Source: Candidatus Eiseniibacteriota bacterium
GTDB taxonomy: Bacteria > Eisenbacteria > RBG-16-71-46
Assembly: GCA_016710095.1 (NCBI GenBank)
Contig: JADJLL010000051.1
Location: forward strand, 1 to 17,553
Length of the DNA stretch: 17,553 bases
Reading direction: 5' to 3'
Part shown: in pieces, positions 1-9,100 of the stretch
Numbering within the stretch: position 1 is the first letter of the stretch
How the letters are laid out: every line of letters starts with the position of its first letter
Position numbers and translations under genes: made by a program
The notes under the pieces: model-generated
Databases searched by the model: none
What the model was told of the DNA's origin: nothing
The model's input: the letters and a program-made list of their open reading frames with translations, nothing else

Positions 1-360
1 GGTGTAGTCGGTGGAGCCTTCGTTGCCGTCGCGCTCGAGCGTGCGCAGCATGTCGCGCAGGCCGTCCGAAAGGCGGAGCAGCGCGGTGATCATCATGGGC
101 TTCACGGTGATCTTGCCGTCGCGCAGGAGGCTCAGCAGGTTCTCGCCGACGTGCGCCAGCTTCTCGATCCGCGTGAGCGCGATGCAGCCGCTCGTACCCT
201 TGATCGTGTGGATCACACGGAAGATGCCGTTGAGCGTTTCCGTCCCGCCGTCGCCCTTTTCCAGGTCGAGCAGGTATTGGTCGAAGCGGTCCAGACCTTC
301 GAAGCTCTCGATGAGCAGATCGTTGATGAGCTGCTTCTGAAGATCTTCGTTCATGCCCAT
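1..360 (-). CDS. cheA: Chemotaxis histidine kinase CheA, N-terminal Hpt part (partial, cut by window edge)
   Basis: The first 120 codons of a gene that continues beyond base 1. The translation reads as a histidine phosphotransfer (P1/Hpt) domain, with the phospho-acceptor motif HTIKGTSG and its histidine at residue 51. This is where CheA-type kinases carry the histidine that passes phosphate to CheY and CheB. Start: ATG at 360 has GAGGA eight bases upstream; a second in-frame ATG at 354 is possible but sits less well. No signal peptide or membrane segment is seen, as expected for a cytosolic chemoreceptor-coupled kinase. The dimerisation, ATPase and CheW-like domains must lie outside the window, so a stand-alone Hpt protein cannot be strictly excluded. 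The gene is preceded by a sigma-28-like promoter, which fits a motility gene. Confidence 0.85.
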   Translation of the reverse strand, partial: MGMNEDLQKQLINDLLIESFEGLDRFDQYLLDLEKGDGGTETLNGIFRVIHTIKGTSGCIALTRIEKLAHVGENLLSLLRDGKITVKPMMITALLRLSDGLRDMLRTLERDGNEGSTDYT

Positions 361-504
361 GACACCCGTCCTCGTATGCGTCTCGAAACGCGACAGAGGC
401 ACGCACGGCGCTGCGGCCGTACGACCCGTGACGACAATCGTTCGTGCATGCGCGGCACGCTTGGCGATGCCGCGGTCCGTCCACCGCTCGCGCGGAGGGC
501 GGGA

Positions 505-642
505 CATTCCGAGGGGGAATGGGGAGACGAGGGACTCGCTGCGAGCCGTTCGTCCTCACAGGCAGGGTTCGGCGCATGGGGGGGAAACTTGAGCGGCGCA
601 CGCCTCGGAATGCCATTCACCTGCGAGTGCCGAGTGCATTCC
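505..642. promoter_or_regulatory. Two CATTCC/GGAATG dyads flanking the cheA promoter
   Basis: CATTCC at 505-510 is followed after 5 bases by GGAATG at 516-521. GGAATG at 607-612 is paired with CATTCC at 637-642. The first dyad lies in the putative cheA leader and the second just upstream of the -35 element at 585-592. The rest of the 361-739 spacer shows no credible gene. The dyads may be operators, but six-base half-sites can occur by chance. Confidence 0.25.
566..592 (-). promoter_or_regulatory. Sigma-28 (FliA)-type promoter for cheA
   Basis: On the minus strand the sequence reads TCAAGTTT, 11 bases, GCCGAACC. The E. coli FliA consensus is TAAAGTTT-N11-GCCGATAA, so the -35 matches at 7 of 8, the -10 at 5 of 8, and the spacing is exact. 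Transcription would start near 559 and give a leader of about 200 nt before cheA. It lies downstream of the terminator of the upstream kinase gene, where a new promoter is needed. Confidence 0.55.
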
Positions 643-660
643 GCAACTCGAGAACGCGAC

Positions 661-711
661 GAACGGAAAACGCGAGCGGCCCCCGGCGTCGAAGGCCGGC
701 AGCCGCTCGCG
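661..711 (-). terminator. Intrinsic terminator of the hybrid kinase gene
   Basis: Bases 671-680 and 702-711 form a perfect 10-base-pair stem. An inner 5-base-pair stem (683-687 with 695-699) lies inside it. Read on the minus strand, the hairpin is followed at once by TTTTCCGTTC. It sits about 29 bases after the kinase stop codon at 740. Confidence 0.75.
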
Positions 712-739
712 TGGTACCGCTTCGATCGTGAAAGTGGTC

Positions 740-2542
740 CTACACCGCCACGCCGAGCACCGACCCGAGCACGGCGTTGAGCGCCTCTTCACGGACCGGC
801 TTCGCGATGAAGTCGTCCATGCCCGAAGCGAGGCAGCGCTCGCGATCACTCGGCAGCGCGTTCGCCGTGAGCGCCACGATCGGCGTGCGGCGAGCGGTGT
901 CGGCCTCGTGACGCCGGATCTCGCGCGTCGCGTCGAAACCGTTCATCACGGGCATGTCGCAGTCCATGAACACGGCGTCGTACTGGTGCAGTCCCCAGTT
1001 CGTGAGCGCCTCGGCGCCGTTGGACGCGACGTCCACCGTGCAGCCGAGGTTCTCGAGCATGCGCTTGCCCACCTTCTGGTTGATCGTGTTGTCCTCGACG
1101 AGCAGCACGCGCCGGTGTTCGTGCGCGCGAGGTCCCTTCGTCGCCGGCGCCGCCTTCTTCGCGACCAGCTCCAGGCGCGGCGTGCCGCGGCGCTTCGAGC
1201 GCACGAGCGCCGTGAGCGCGTCCTGCAGCTCGGACGGGCGAATGGGCTTCACGAAGTAGCCGTCGAATCCCGCGCGCGCGAACTTGCGCATCTCCTCGCG
1301 GTCCACGGTGGCCGTGAACAGCATCATCGCGATGCCGCTCAGCGCCGCGTCGGCGCGCACGGCGAGGCCCGTCTGTTCGCCCGACATGCCGGGCATGTTC
1401 TGGTCCACGAGCAGCACGCGGAAGGGATCGCCGGCCGACGCGGCCTCGCGCGCCATCTTGAGCGCGGTTTCGCCGTCGGGAGCGGTCTCGACGCGCATGC
1501 CGAAGCCCGTCATCTGGCGCTGCATGACCATGCGGTGCACGGCCACGTCGTCCACGACGAGCGCGTGCACGTTCGTGAGCGGCGTCGGAGCGCCGGACTC
1601 GGCGCCTTCGACCATGCGCGCGAGGCGCACGGTGATCGTGAACGTCGAGCCTTCGCCCGGATGGCTCGCGGCGAGGATCGTGCCGCCCATGCGCTCGGCG
1701 AGCTGGCGTGCCACGGCGAGACCCGAGCCCGCCGCGCGCGTGTCGGCGCGGCGCGTGGTGGACGCGTCGTAGCGGTTGAAGATGAGCGGCAGGCGGTCGG
1801 GCGCGATGCCGCAGCCCGTGTCCTGCACGACGATGCGCGCGAGCAGGTCCGTCTCCGTGGCGACCGGAGCGTCCACCGCGACGAGCACGTGGCCGCGCTC
1901 GGTGAAGCGCACGGCGTTGTCGACGACCTGCAGCAGCAGGCTGCGCACGAGTTCGTCGTCGCCGATCACGTGGCGCGGCGCCTCCTCGGCGTACTGCACG
2001 ACGACCTCGATGCCCTGGCGGCGAGCGCGCTCGGTGAAGCGCGAGGCGACGTCCTCGACCGTGCGGCGCAGGTCGAACGGCACCGGCTCGGCGAGGCGCT
2101 TCACGGGTTCGTTGGACGCGAAGTCCACGAGGTCGTGGACGATCGCGAGCAGCGAGTTGCTCGCGGACTGCGCGGTCTCGGCGAGGTCGGCGGCTTCACC
2201 GCCGAGCGACGAGTTCACGAGCAGGTCGAGCGTGCCGACGAGGCCCTGCATCGGCGTGCGGATCTCGTGGCTCACGGTCGCGAGGAACTCGCTCTTGGCG
2301 CGGCTCGCGGCCTCGGCGATGTCGCGCGAGAAGGCGAGCTCGCGGTTGAGCTGCGTGAGCGCCTCGATCTGGCGGCGGAGGGACGCGGTGGTGGTGTCGT
2401 GAGAGTCCGGCGCCTCCGGCGCCGTCCGTGTCGGGGCGCTGGCGGGAGCGGGAGCGACCGGCTCGGGGGTGGGCGCGGCGGCGAGATTCGGTTCGGCGAT
2501 GACCGCGGGGCGCTTGGTGCGGCGCGGGCGGGGTGCGTTCAT
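740..2542 (-). CDS. Cytosolic hybrid histidine kinase with two receiver domains
   Basis: A 600-residue protein. Residues 1-50 are Pro/Ala-rich and probably disordered; 51-82 look like a short coiled coil. A HisKA domain carries FLATVSHEIRTP with the phospho-acceptor His92. The HATPase domain has an N box near DNAVRFTERG (208-217), a G1 box DTGCGIAP (241-248) and a changed G2 box, GSGLAVA instead of GTGLGLA (272-278). Receiver 1 (about 325-447) has D331/D332, D380 and K432; receiver 2 (about 477-598) has E483/D484, D527 and K581, so both look able to be phosphorylated. There is no membrane segment, no sensory domain and no Hpt domain, so input and final phosphotransfer must come from partners. 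GAGG lies 11 bases before the ATG. The gene is apparently monocistronic, with its own terminator, and is followed by cheA. Confidence 0.93.
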   Translation of the reverse strand: MNAPRPRRTKRPAVIAEPNLAAAPTPEPVAPAPASAPTRTAPEAPDSHDTTTASLRRQIEALTQLNRELAFSRDIAEAASRAKSEFLATVSHEIRTPMQGLVGTLDLLVNSSLGGEAADLAETAQSASNSLLAIVHDLVDFASNEPVKRLAEPVPFDLRRTVEDVASRFTERARRQGIEVVVQYAEEAPRHVIGDDELVRSLLLQVVDNAVRFTERGHVLVAVDAPVATETDLLARIVVQDTGCGIAPDRLPLIFNRYDASTTRRADTRAAGSGLAVARQLAERMGGTILAASHPGEGSTFTITVRLARMVEGAESGAPTPLTNVHALVVDDVAVHRMVMQRQMTGFGMRVETAPDGETALKMAREAASAGDPFRVLLVDQNMPGMSGEQTGLAVRADAALSGIAMMLFTATVDREEMRKFARAGFDGYFVKPIRPSELQDALTALVRSKRRGTPRLELVAKKAAPATKGPRAHEHRRVLLVEDNTINQKVGKRMLENLGCTVDVASNGAEALTNWGLHQYDAVFMDCDMPVMNGFDATREIRRHEADTARRTPIVALTANALPSDRERCLASGMDDFIAKPVREEALNAVLGSVLGVAV

Positions 2543-2730
2543 GACGGTTTCGACCTCGGGTCGGAGTCGCGAAACAGCAGGTCCGAGCGGCGCCGTCGTT
2601 CGAGGGAAACGGGCGTCTTCACCGTGGTCGTATCGGACGCACCGTGCGTTCCCTGAAGCGCGCCGGGGAGGAAATCACCGCGGAGGCGCGTGCGCGCATG
2701 CGGAAGGTCTCTCGCCACCGCGCCGGTGTG

Positions 2731-2809
2731 GAGGCGGCCGGAGGCGGCTGGCGCACGCGTCGGGCGGAGGCGGCTGGCGCACCCCGCGTCGAGGCGGCCG
2801 GAGGCCGCC
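2731..2809. repeat. Small direct repeats and hairpin in the gap behind the AsnB-like gene
   Basis: The 17-base unit GGAGGCGGCTGGCGCAC occurs at 2740-2756 and 2766-2782 (period 26). GAGGCGGCCGGAGGC occurs at 2731-2745 and 2791-2805. The last copy runs into a perfect 7-base-pair hairpin (2793-2799 with 2803-2809, loop GGA) that ends five bases from the stop codon of the AsnB-like gene at 2815. No T tract follows on the minus strand, so it is a 3' mRNA hairpin rather than a classic terminator. The rest of the 2543-2814 gap shows no gene. Confidence 0.6.
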
Positions 2810-2814
2810 ACCTC

Positions 2815-4426
2815 TCACGTCTTCTGCTTCTTCTTCTCCGCCGCCGGGAACAGCACGTTGTTCAGCACCAGCCGATATCCCGGTGAATGCGGGAACTGGT
2901 CGAGCTTCGTCTCCGGGTCGCCCACCATGTGCTGGTAGTCCTCGGGGTCGTGCCCGCCGAGGAACGTGAACGTCCCGCGCCCGAACTGGCCGTGCAGGTA
3001 CTTCACCTCGTCCGAACCCTCGACTTCCGCCAGGACCGTGACGCCGGGCTTGATCCGCGAGCGCCGGAAGCCCGTGCTCTGCCCGAGAAACTCCGGCACC
3101 GCGTTCACGTGGTTCTGCGTGAGCATCGACGCGACGGGGTCGTTCTTCGCCGAGAAGTCGAACAGCGTGAACAGCGTGTTCGGCCCGCGCTGGTTCGCCT
3201 CGAGCGTCACGTCGATGTCCGAGAAGCGGTAGAGGAACGGATCCATCTCGAGCCGGAAGTCGCGGAACGCGAGCGTGCGCGAGTAGTCGAGCTTCCGCGG
3301 CGCGTTCGGGTCGGCCGGGTCGCCGTCGTAGATCGCGTCCGCGATGTCGAGCCCCGCGGCCGCGAGCGCGATGTCGTACGTGTCGGTCGCCGAGCACATG
3401 CCGAACAGGAAGCCGCCGCGCCCGACGTAGTCGCGAATGCCCATCGCGACCGCCGCCTTGAGCTGCGGCACCTTCGCGAAGCCGAGCTTCGCGGCCATCG
3501 CCTTCTGCACGGCCTCTTCCTCGATGTACCACGGCATCGTGTGATACGAGGTCCAGAACTTGCCGTGCTGTCCGGTGAAGTCCTCGTGGTGCAGGTGCAG
3601 CCAGTCGTACTTGGCGAGATCGCCGCGCAGCACTTCCTCGTCCCACACCTTCACGTACGGGATGTCCGCGTACTGCAGCGCGAGCGTCACCGCGTCGTCC
3701 CACGGCGGCGTGTTCGGCGGAATGTAGACCGCGACCTGCGGCGCCTTCTCGAGCGCGACCGACTCCATGTTCGAATCGGCGATCTCGGCGCGGATGCGCG
3801 CCTCGTCGGCGGGCGAGGCGGTCTCGAACGACACACCGCGGATGTTCGCCTCGCGCTCCTCGGCCGGCCCGCCCGGAAGCAGGAACGAGCCACCGCGATA
3901 GTTGAGCAGCCACTCGCTCTTCTCGCCCTGCTGCAGCGACCAGAACACGAGCCCGTACGCCTTGAGGTGGTTGGTCTGCGTGTCGTCCATCGGCACGAGC
4001 ATCTTCGCGAACGCCGCGCCGGGAGCGAGCGCCGATAGCACGAGCGCGCCCGCGAGCAGCAGCGGCCACGCCTCGACGACCTCGGCGTACGAGGCGGGCG
4101 GCTTCGCGCGTCCCGTGGCGCCGGACGCATCGCTCGAAGCGGCCGTCGCGTCGTCGTGAGCGGCGTCGCTCGTCGCGGGTTCGGCGTCGGGCGGTACGGG
4201 CATGCCGCCCGGCATCGGGCCACCGAACGAACGTCCGCACGCTTCCCTTCGCGCCGCGCGCGAAGACGAGCGCGAACACGAGCGCGAGCAGGCCGAGCAG
4301 CACGAGCGGGATCGCGGCGACGAGCGCGACCGCGCTGCCGATCGGGCCGAGCGTGCGCACGACCGGCCCGCCGGGAGAGCTTCCGTTCGGGCGACCGGGA
4401 ATGCCGGAACCACCGAGCAACGGCAT
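2815..4426 (-). CDS. Exported 'asparagine synthetase B-like' family protein (apparent frameshift near 4228)
   Basis: The well-supported part runs from ATG 4215 to TGA 2815 (466 codons). It contains a signal-peptide-like segment (about 49-70, ending AFA-K), KMLVPMDDTQTNHLKAYG, a ThuA/class I amidotransferase-like patch (GGFLFGMCSATDTYDIA, 267-283) and a conserved end, TFTFLGGHDPEDYQH to SPGYRLVLNNVLFPAA. From memory these blocks match a family that Bacteroidetes genomes label asparagine synthetase B. It lacks the N-terminal nucleophile cysteine and ATP-pyrophosphatase domain of true AsnB, so the real function is unknown. Upstream, ATG 4426 has an excellent ribosome site (AGAAGGA, 6 bases away) and opens about 64 codons in another frame, with a strong membrane segment (residues about 31-56). 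Deleting one copy of a tandem CGAA (4224-4231) joins both parts into a 535-residue protein. It is the last gene of the operon. Confidence 0.7.
4224..4231. repeat. 4-base tandem duplication at the apparent frameshift
   Basis: CGAA occurs twice in tandem (TTCG TTCG on the coding strand). Before it, the coding signal is in the frame of ATG 4426 (membrane segment, ending SVRTF). After it, the signal is in the frame of the AsnB-like protein (GGPMPGGMPVPP). Removing one copy gives the continuous junction SVRTFGGPMPGG. It could be a mutation, a strain variant or a sequencing/assembly error. Confidence 0.5.
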
Positions 4427-4445
4427 GGCGTCCTTCTCTCGCGGC

Positions 4446-6138
4446 CTAGAGCGCAGGCCCTTGCGCAGCCGCCGACGCGGCGGCGCACTTCGGGAGCGTT
4501 CCACGCGCGCGGATAGCGCGCGAGACCTTCTTCGAACTGTGCGAGCGCGCCGCGCGCGTCGCCCATGCGCAGCAGCAGCTCGCCGGCGCGCTGGCGCGCG
4601 AGCGGCGCGAGGCGGTCGGCGGCGAGCGAGTCGGCGACGAGCTTCGCCGCGACGAGTGCCCCGGCGAAATCCTTCTGCGCCGCGCGCGCGTCGGCCGCGG
4701 CCAGCGCGGCGCTCGCGAACAGCGGTGACGTGTGCGGCAGCGCGCGGAACAGCGAGTCGGCGAGGAAGCGCGCGCGCACGTCGTCTCCGCGCCAGCGCGC
4801 GTATGCCTGCTGCGCGACGGCGCCCAGCGCGGGCTCGGACTTGCCGTCGTCCACGCGGTACCAGCGCTCGAGCGCCGTGAGCGCGTCCGGCGACTGCGGA
4901 TCGCGCGCGACGGCGTCGTAGTGCACGAGCGCGGAGTCGAACGCGCCGGCGAAGAACTCGGCTTCGGCGAGCATGAACGTCGCGCGAGGGAAACGCCGCG
5001 CGAGCGAGTCGAGCGCGGGCACGACCGGCGCGGGCGGGCCTTCGCGCAGCTGCGCGAGCAGCCGTTCGAGCGTGAGTTCGGGCACGTGCAGCGCCGCCGC
5101 GGGATCGCGCTCGAGCAGCGCGCGCGATTCGGCGCCGCGTCCGCTCTCGCGAAGCGTGCGCGCGACCGTGACGAGCAGGTCGGAGGGCCACTGCGACGGC
5201 GTCACGTCGGCGAGCGCCGTGGAAATGCGCGGCGCGGTCGCCGCCGCCGTGCCGCGCGCGGTCGAGGTGCCGAGCGCCTGCACCGCGGCGTTCAGCCGCA
5301 GCACGCGCTCGAACTTCGTGTCGGACGCGAGCGAAACGAGCGCCTCGATCGCGGCGAGCGAATCCGGCGTGTTGAACTGGGTGAGCGCGCCGTCTGCGAA
5401 GCGCTGGCGCAGCGGCGGGCGCCACGAGACGCGATCGGCCGCGGCGAGCACGCGTGCCGCTTCGGCCGGCTGCGCCGAGCGCGACAGCAGCGCGGCGTAC
5501 GCGAGCGCGATGTCGGGCCGTCCGGGGCGAGCCGCCGCGCCGGCGCGCAGCACTTCGGTCACGCCGCGCAGGTCTGCGGGCGCGAGTTCGAGCAGGCGCT
5601 GCGGCGCCCACGTGCCTTCGCGCTCGGATGCCGCCCACGACTCGAGCACGACCTGCGCCGCTTCGCGCGGGCGCGCCTGGCGTTCGAGCGCGGTCGAAAG
5701 TTCGCGCGTGACGAGCAGCGAGTCGCGGTTGCGCAGCCGTTCGTCGCGGCCGAACGTGACGATCGCGGCCCAGTCGCCGCGCACGGCGAGCGTGCGCGCG
5801 AGTTCGGTCACGAACAGCGGATGGTGCGGGACTTCGCGCAGCAGCGCGTTGAGCGTGTCGCGCGAGCGGTCGGTGAGGCCCTGCAGGCGCAGGTCGTACG
5901 CGCGGCGCAGGCGCTCGGACTGCGCCGGCGTGAGCGGCGGGCCGGGGCGGGTGAAGCGCGGGGCTTCGTTGCCGCCCGGCGCGACGAGCATCATGGACTC
6001 GCGCGCGAGCCGTGCCGCGCGACCGGGATCCTTCGTGCCGGGCTGCGGCTGCGGCTGCGCGAACGCCGTCGCGGCGAGGACGCACAGCGTCGCCGCGAAG
6101 CACACGGCGCCGGAGGCGCCCGTCGTCACGCGTCTCAC
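4446..6138 (-). CDS. Secreted tetratricopeptide-repeat protein (3' end apparently frameshifted)
   Basis: It starts with GTG at 6138, overlapping the TGA stop of the DUF4175 gene (GTGA), which suggests translational coupling. Residues 1-28 form a signal peptide ending in AFA-Q. The rest, to about residue 553, is Ala/Leu/Arg-rich helical repeat of TPR type; examples are ALLSRSAQPAEAARVLAAAD and the last repeat ELLLRMGDARGALAQFEEGL. Such proteins are usually periplasmic scaffolds. Coding signal in this frame fades after YPRAWNAPEVRRR (near 4485). A one-base shift reaches a TAG at 4446-4448 after a plausible tail AAAQGPAL, leaving a 19-base gap and a ribosome site before the next gene. The corrected length is about 563 residues. 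No enzyme motif is seen; its role is probably shared with its operon neighbours. Confidence 0.72.
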
Positions 6139-9100
6139 TTCGGGTTCCCGTTCAGCTTCTGCAGGTAGCGCTCGATCAGCGCGCGGTACTGCGCCGGGTA
6201 GCGGTCGGCGTCGGCCTTGAGCAGGCCGTTGCGCACGCGGTCGTTCTCACGCAGCAACGCGTCGGGCAGGGGCGCGGGCGACGTGCGCGCGACGTCCTCG
6301 CCGCGGCGCGCCTCGCGCTGCGGGTCGAACTCGCGACGGTGGAGCGAACGCTGCGCGTCGAGCATGCGCGAGAGGATCTGCGCCTGCCGTTCCTCGAGCT
6401 GGTCGTCGAGCTGGCCGGCGCGCAGCATTTCTTCCGCGCGCTCCATGTCCTGCCGGGTCTGGTCGAGCCGCCCGAGCAGTTCGCGCTTGGACTCCTCGTC
6501 GCGCTGGATGCTCTCGAGTTCCTGACGCAGCCGCGCCTGCTCGTCGGCGAGGCGGCGCACCTCGGCCTGATCGCCGGCCGAGAGCCGCATCTGCTGGCTC
6601 ATGCGCTGCGTGAGTTCCTTGGAGCGCGCGTTGAGCGCGGACTGCTGCTGGCCGAGCTTGCCCATTTTCTGTCCCGACGCGCCGCCCTGGCCTTCGCCCG
6701 GCTTCGCGCCCGGCTTGTTGCACATGGACGCCTCGGCGTCGCGCAGCGCGTTGACGGCGTCGGCGAGCGCGCGGCCCGCGTCGCGTCCGGCCGCTTCGCC
6801 GCCCGCGCGGTTGCCCTGCGACATCTCGCGGCCCGAGCGCGACATCTGGTTCATCGCGCGCCCGAGGTTCTCCTGCACTTCGGGCGGCAGCGCGGTCGTC
6901 TGCCCGCCGAGCGCGGCGAGCGAGTCGGCGACGCGCGCGATGCCCTCCGAAAGATCGGTCTGCCGGTTCGCCTGTTCCTGCGGCGAGCCGCTGTTGCCGG
7001 GCTGGATGTTCTGCGACGCCTGCTGCCCGAGCGTCACGAGGTCCTGCGCCGCGCGCCGCATGGCCGCGGCCTGCTCGGCGTCGCGCTGCGACTGCGCGCG
7101 CGCGCTGCTCTGCGCCATGCGCTCCGACGACTGCCGCAGCGACTCCGAGGCCTTCTTGCCGGACTGTTGCGCCTGCTGCGACTGCCCGGACTGCGACTGC
7201 GACGAGGCCTGCGCCTGCTGCGGCGCGGCCTGCTGCTGCATCATCTCGGACGCTTCCTGCAGCCCCTGCTGCGCCTGCGGATTGTCGGTCTGCTGCGCGG
7301 CCTCGGCGGCGTCCTTCGCGAGCTCTTCCGTCTGCTCGGACGCGGCCTTCTGGCGCTCGGCGAGATCGGCGCGCTCGGCGGCGCTCGGCTTGTCGCGCCC
7401 GCTCGCCTGCTCGCCGTGCTCCTGGTTGAGCGCGTCCTGCCGCTGCGCGAGGTCCTCAGCGCGCTTGGCGAGCGCGTCGAGCCGCTCCTCGTCGCGCAGC
7501 GCCTTGAGCAGTTCGAGCGAGCGCTCGAGCTGCTTGAGCATGTCGCGGTTCGCCTGCTGCAGCTGCGGCAGCTGCTGCTCCATGGTGCGGCGGTCCATCT
7601 GCTCGATCGCGCGCTGCATGCGCTCCATGGCCTCGCGGAACTCGGGGCTCTGGATCTCCTTCACGAGCTCGGCCATCTCGCGCAGCTTCTGCTGCAGCTC
7701 CTCGCGGTACGCCTCGCGCTCGCTCGCGTCGGCGGCGTGCTGCTGCAACTGCTGCGCCGCCTGGTCCACCTGGCGCGACAGTTCCTGCTGGCGCTCGAGC
7801 GCCTTGCGCATCTCCTCGGCGCGCTCGAACTGCTGAGACGACTGTCCCTGCTGCGGGCGCGGCGCCTGTCGCTGCAGCTGGTCGAGCGACTTCTGCAGCT
7901 CGCGCGCGTTTTCCGCGACGCGCTGCAGCGACTGCGCGACCGTTTCCTGTTTCTGGTCGAGCTTCTCGTACAGGTCGGTGAGCGAGGGGAATCGCAGATG
8001 GAACTCGGGGCTGTGCGCGAGCGAGGCGCCGGTGATCGCGTTGTTGTCGCGCGCCTCGAAGCGGAACGTGCCCGCTTCGCCCGGCAGCAGCGCGAGCGAA
8101 GACGCGTCCCACTGCGCGAAGAGTCGCGCCTCGCGCGGCTGGCCCGCGGGCGCGGCGAGCGGCACGTCGCGCCACGGCGACGTCGCCTCCTTCTTCCACT
8201 GCAGCCGCACGTCCGCCACGCCGAGGTCGTCCTCGACGAGCACGTCGTACGGCACCATCGAGCCTGCGGGCAGGTCGGTGTCGCCGCGCGGCGTCGCCAC
8301 GGTGAGCACGGGCGGCGCGTCGGCGAGCGCGGCGATGCGGTAGCGGTGCGCGGACGAACCGCTCGGCGACTCCGCGCGCAGCGTCCATTCGCCGTCGCCG
8401 TCCACGCGCAGCTCGCCGCGCCAGCGCCGCGGCGTGATCGCCTGCCACGCGAACGGCCGCGCGCCCGGCAGCGCCGCGGTGAGCGACTCGACGTCGCGGT
8501 CGAACGTCACCTCGACGCGCGCGCGCGTGCCGCGCAGCGCCGCGACGTCGCCGCGCGTCGCGCTGCCGGTCTGCACGGGCAGCCGCGCGTACGACGGCGC
8601 GTGGTATTCGAACGTGAACGACACCGGTTGCGGCGTGCCGTCGAGCGCGATCTGGTAGCGCGGGCTCTCGGTGCGCTGCACGCGCACGGCGTAGTCGCGC
8701 GCGCGCGTGACGGGCGGCAGGTCGAAGCGCCAGTGACGCGCGCCGTTCGCGTCGGACTCCAGCACCGGCGCGGGCGACGCGCCGTCGCCGAGAAGCTTCG
8801 GCGCGTTCGCCGTGCCCTCGACCGTCGCGCGCACCGCGAGCGTCGCGCCGGGCGCGAGCTTCACCGAGCCGGGTTCGACCACGAGCGTCACGGGCGGTGC
8901 CGCGAGCGCGGGATCCCACAGCGTGCGCCACGAGCGCAGAGCGGTCTGCGGCGAGAGGAGCGTGAACGCGAGCAGCGCGACGGTCGCGGCGCCCACCGCG
9001 GCGGCCGGCCGCGCGGGCGCGAGCTTCGCCTGCAGCGAGCGGAGCTCCGTGCGCCCCAGCCGCTCGGCCGCTTCCTGCACGAGCGCGCCGGCGAGTTCGC

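Larger units (their letters stand above)
2815..6138 (-). other. Uninterrupted 1107-codon frame joining the TPR and AsnB-like genes
   Basis: Read literally, one frame is open from GTG 6138 to TGA 2815, and an automatic gene caller would probably report a single fused protein. I do not believe the fusion. Between about 4480 and 4235 this frame turns into Arg/Ser/Cys-rich residues typical of an off-frame read of GC-rich DNA. The adjacent frame there encodes a clean hydrophobic segment behind a good ribosome-binding site. Two genes with one indel each fit better. Confidence 0.6.

Noticed and set aside
720..770. Ribosomal programmed frameshifting as the cause of the frame changes was considered for the TPR/AsnB-like region and, by analogy, elsewhere
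   Set aside because: No slippery heptamer with a following structure is evident at 4220-4250 or 4470-4490; a tandem duplication or simple indel explains the data better, and the kinase gene at this end shows no frame change at all.
728..2656. Open frame of 642 codons on the plus strand
   Set aside because: Antisense to the hybrid histidine kinase, whose motifs are unambiguous.
2609..2664. Sigma-28-like -10 (TCCGATAC at 2637-2630) upstream of the hybrid kinase
   Set aside because: The -10 matches 6 of 8, but the sequence at the -35 distance (TCAGGGAA) matches only 3 of 8, so it is probably chance.
2815..4215. Naming the exported protein as a true asparagine synthetase (asnB)
   Set aside because: Neither the N-terminal cysteine amidotransferase domain nor the ATP-pyrophosphatase motif is present, and the protein carries an export signal; only the database label of the family suggests the name.
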